This document shows, piece by piece, positions 50,617 to 51,539 of a stretch of 51,539 nt of DNA. The position numbers and the translations under genes are program-made. The stretch's first letter is position 1, and each line of letters opens with the position of its first letter. The DNA comes from G963666705 sp963666705 (GTDB lineage Bacteria > Pseudomonadota > Alphaproteobacteria > CADEGL01). The notes beneath the pieces are model-generated. The model was not told the DNA's origin. It worked only from the letters and a program-made list of their open reading frames with translations, and searched no databases. Location of the stretch: positions 1 through 51,539 of the forward strand of contig CAXXKO010000020.1 in assembly GCA_963666705.2 (NCBI GenBank), in the 5' to 3' direction.

Positions 50617-51480
50617 GTGAGTGAGGCCGCCGCTCGAGAGCCGCCGCGGGCGGCAGGGATGGGTGAGGCCGCGGCGAAGGCGGCCGACCTCCTGGTCGTC
50701 AATAACGTCGAGGTCATTTACGACCATGTGATCCTGGTCCTCAAGGGCGTCTCGCTGACGGTGCCCGAGGGCGCCATCGTGGCCTTGCTCGGGGCCAACG
50801 GGGCCGGCAAGACGACGACCCTCAAAGCCATCTCCAACCTCCTGCGCGCCGAGCGCGGCGAGGTGACCAAGGGCACCATCGAGTTCCGCGGCAATCCCGT
50901 CCACAAACTGACGCCCTCGGCGCTGGTCGCCATGGGCGTCGTCCAGGTCATGGAGGGGCGGCGCTGCTTCGAGCACCTGACGGTCGAGGAGAACCTCATG
51001 ACCGGCGCCTATTCCCGCAAGGACGGGCGCGCCGCCATCCAGGCCGACCTCGATCTCGTCTACGGCTATTTCCCGCGCTTGAAGGAGCGGCGCAACACCG
51101 TGGCCGGCTACATCTCGGGCGGCGAGCAGCAGATGACCGCGCTCGGCCGCGCGCTCATGGCCAAGCCGAGCGCCATCCTCCTCGACGAGCCGTCCATGGG
51201 CCTGGCCCCGCGCCTCGTGGAGGAGATCTATGAGATCGTCCACCGCCTCAACCAGGACCAGGGGGTGACGTTCCTGCTCGCCGAGCAGAACACCCACATG
51301 GCCCTCAAATACGCGAGCCACGGCTACATCCTGGAGAACGGCCGCGTGGTGCTCGACGGCGCCGCCGCCGCCCTGCGCGAGAACGAGGACGTAAAGGAGT
51401 TCTACCTCGGCCTCGGCACGTCTGGCCGCAAGAGCTACCGCGACGTAAAACACTACAAGCGGCGGAAGCGCTGGCTGTAG
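50617..51480 (+). CDS. livF: Branched-chain-type ABC transporter ATP-binding protein LivF
   Basis: The 287-residue ATPase has Walker A GANGAGKTT (about residues 58-66), the VVQVMEGRRCFEHLTVEENL region, signature YISGGEQQM, and Walker B AILLDEPSMGLAP. I prefer the GTG at 50617 (GGGGAG site) to an upstream GTG at 50548. It has a basic C-terminal tail (KHYKRRKRWL). It follows livK by 74 bp and forms the second ATPase of the importer. The last 59 bp of the window after it hold nothing I can identify. Confidence 0.93.
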   Translation: MSEAAAREPPRAAGMGEAAAKAADLLVVNNVEVIYDHVILVLKGVSLTVPEGAIVALLGANGAGKTTTLKAISNLLRAERGEVTKGTIEFRGNPVHKLTPSALVAMGVVQVMEGRRCFEHLTVEENLMTGAYSRKDGRAAIQADLDLVYGYFPRLKERRNTVAGYISGGEQQMTALGRALMAKPSAILLDEPSMGLAPRLVEEIYEIVHRLNQDQGVTFLLAEQNTHMALKYASHGYILENGRVVLDGAAAALRENEDVKEFYLGLGTSGRKSYRDVKHYKRRKRWL

Positions 51481-51539
51481 CGGCGGGCGGGTGGGGGCGC
51501 CGCCTCGGACGGTCACCACAAAGACGCCAAGGAACCAAG

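Noticed and set aside
1..51539. tRNA, rRNA or riboswitch genes
   Set aside because: No cloverleaf, rRNA core sequence or known riboswitch motif was recognised by eye; a covariance search would be needed to exclude small RNAs.

Overview
The window looks like chromosome from a high-G+C alphaproteobacterium, probably a Rhodospirillales- or Rhizobiales-like heterotroph. Evidence for this: strong G/C third-position bias, ATG/GTG/TTG starts, and many uptake systems and acyl-CoA enzymes of the kinds common in that class (Dpp, TctABC, LivFGHMK, class III CoA-transferase, hydantoinase A/B, lone xanthine-dehydrogenase-type subunit). The genus call is an inference; there is no rRNA, tRNA or housekeeping marker here. 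It is not a compact, tidy genome. Six complete insertion sequences from five families (IS21, IS4 twice in tandem, IS1202/ISNCY, IS1595, IS481) occupy about 9.1 kb of 51.5 kb. At least three host genes are cut by them and two carry frameshifts.

Layout. 1-3852 (minus strand): dipeptide-type ABC transporter operon (binding protein, two permeases, start of an ATPase). 4080-6660: IS21-type element that abuts a 5'-truncated hydantoinase A gene. 6661-12953: decayed hyuAB pair; hyuA is truncated and frameshifted, hyuB is split by two tandem copies of one IS4-family element. 12956-13601: debris (ImmA/IrrE-like fragment, possible terminase fragment). 13602-16123: molybdenum hydroxylase large subunit plus a MoaD-like protein. 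16507-18557: two metallo-beta-lactamase-fold hydrolases separated by a 270-bp foldback element, the second broken by a 37-bp tandem duplication. 18830-20239: IS1202/ISNCY-type element. 20277-29375: tripartite carboxylate transporter tctCBA, GntR/FCD regulator, thiamine-diphosphate enzyme, formyl-CoA-transferase-like protein, formyl-tetrahydrofolate-hydrolase-like protein and phytanoyl-CoA-dioxygenase-like protein. 29437-35462: two zinc dehydrogenases (the first cut by an IS1595 element), an FAD oxidoreductase and an acyl-CoA ligase. 35649-42365: a second ligase, SnoaL-like and Rid-like proteins, acyl-CoA dehydrogenase, APH-like kinase and thiolase. 42562-51480: acyl-CoA synthetase with a Liv-type ABC transporter, interrupted between livM and livK by an IS481 element.

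How the genes may work together. Most of the right half reads as import and CoA-dependent catabolism of organic acids: importers, three AMP-forming ligases, an acyl-CoA dehydrogenase and a thiolase. The most interesting unit is 20277-29375. The transporter and the regulator gene share the same 17-bp dyad upstream. The four enzymes together (2-hydroxylating dioxygenase family, HACL2/ILVBL-like lyase, formyl-CoA:acid CoA-transferase, one-carbon formyl enzyme) would fit a bacterial alpha-oxidation or formyl-CoA cycle. Oxalate breakdown is the conservative alternative. A second theme is repeats: a hairpin-rich dispersed repeat (four loci, seven modules) and a foldback element both end in CTAG, and at four gene 3' ends that CTAG supplies the TAG stop codon.
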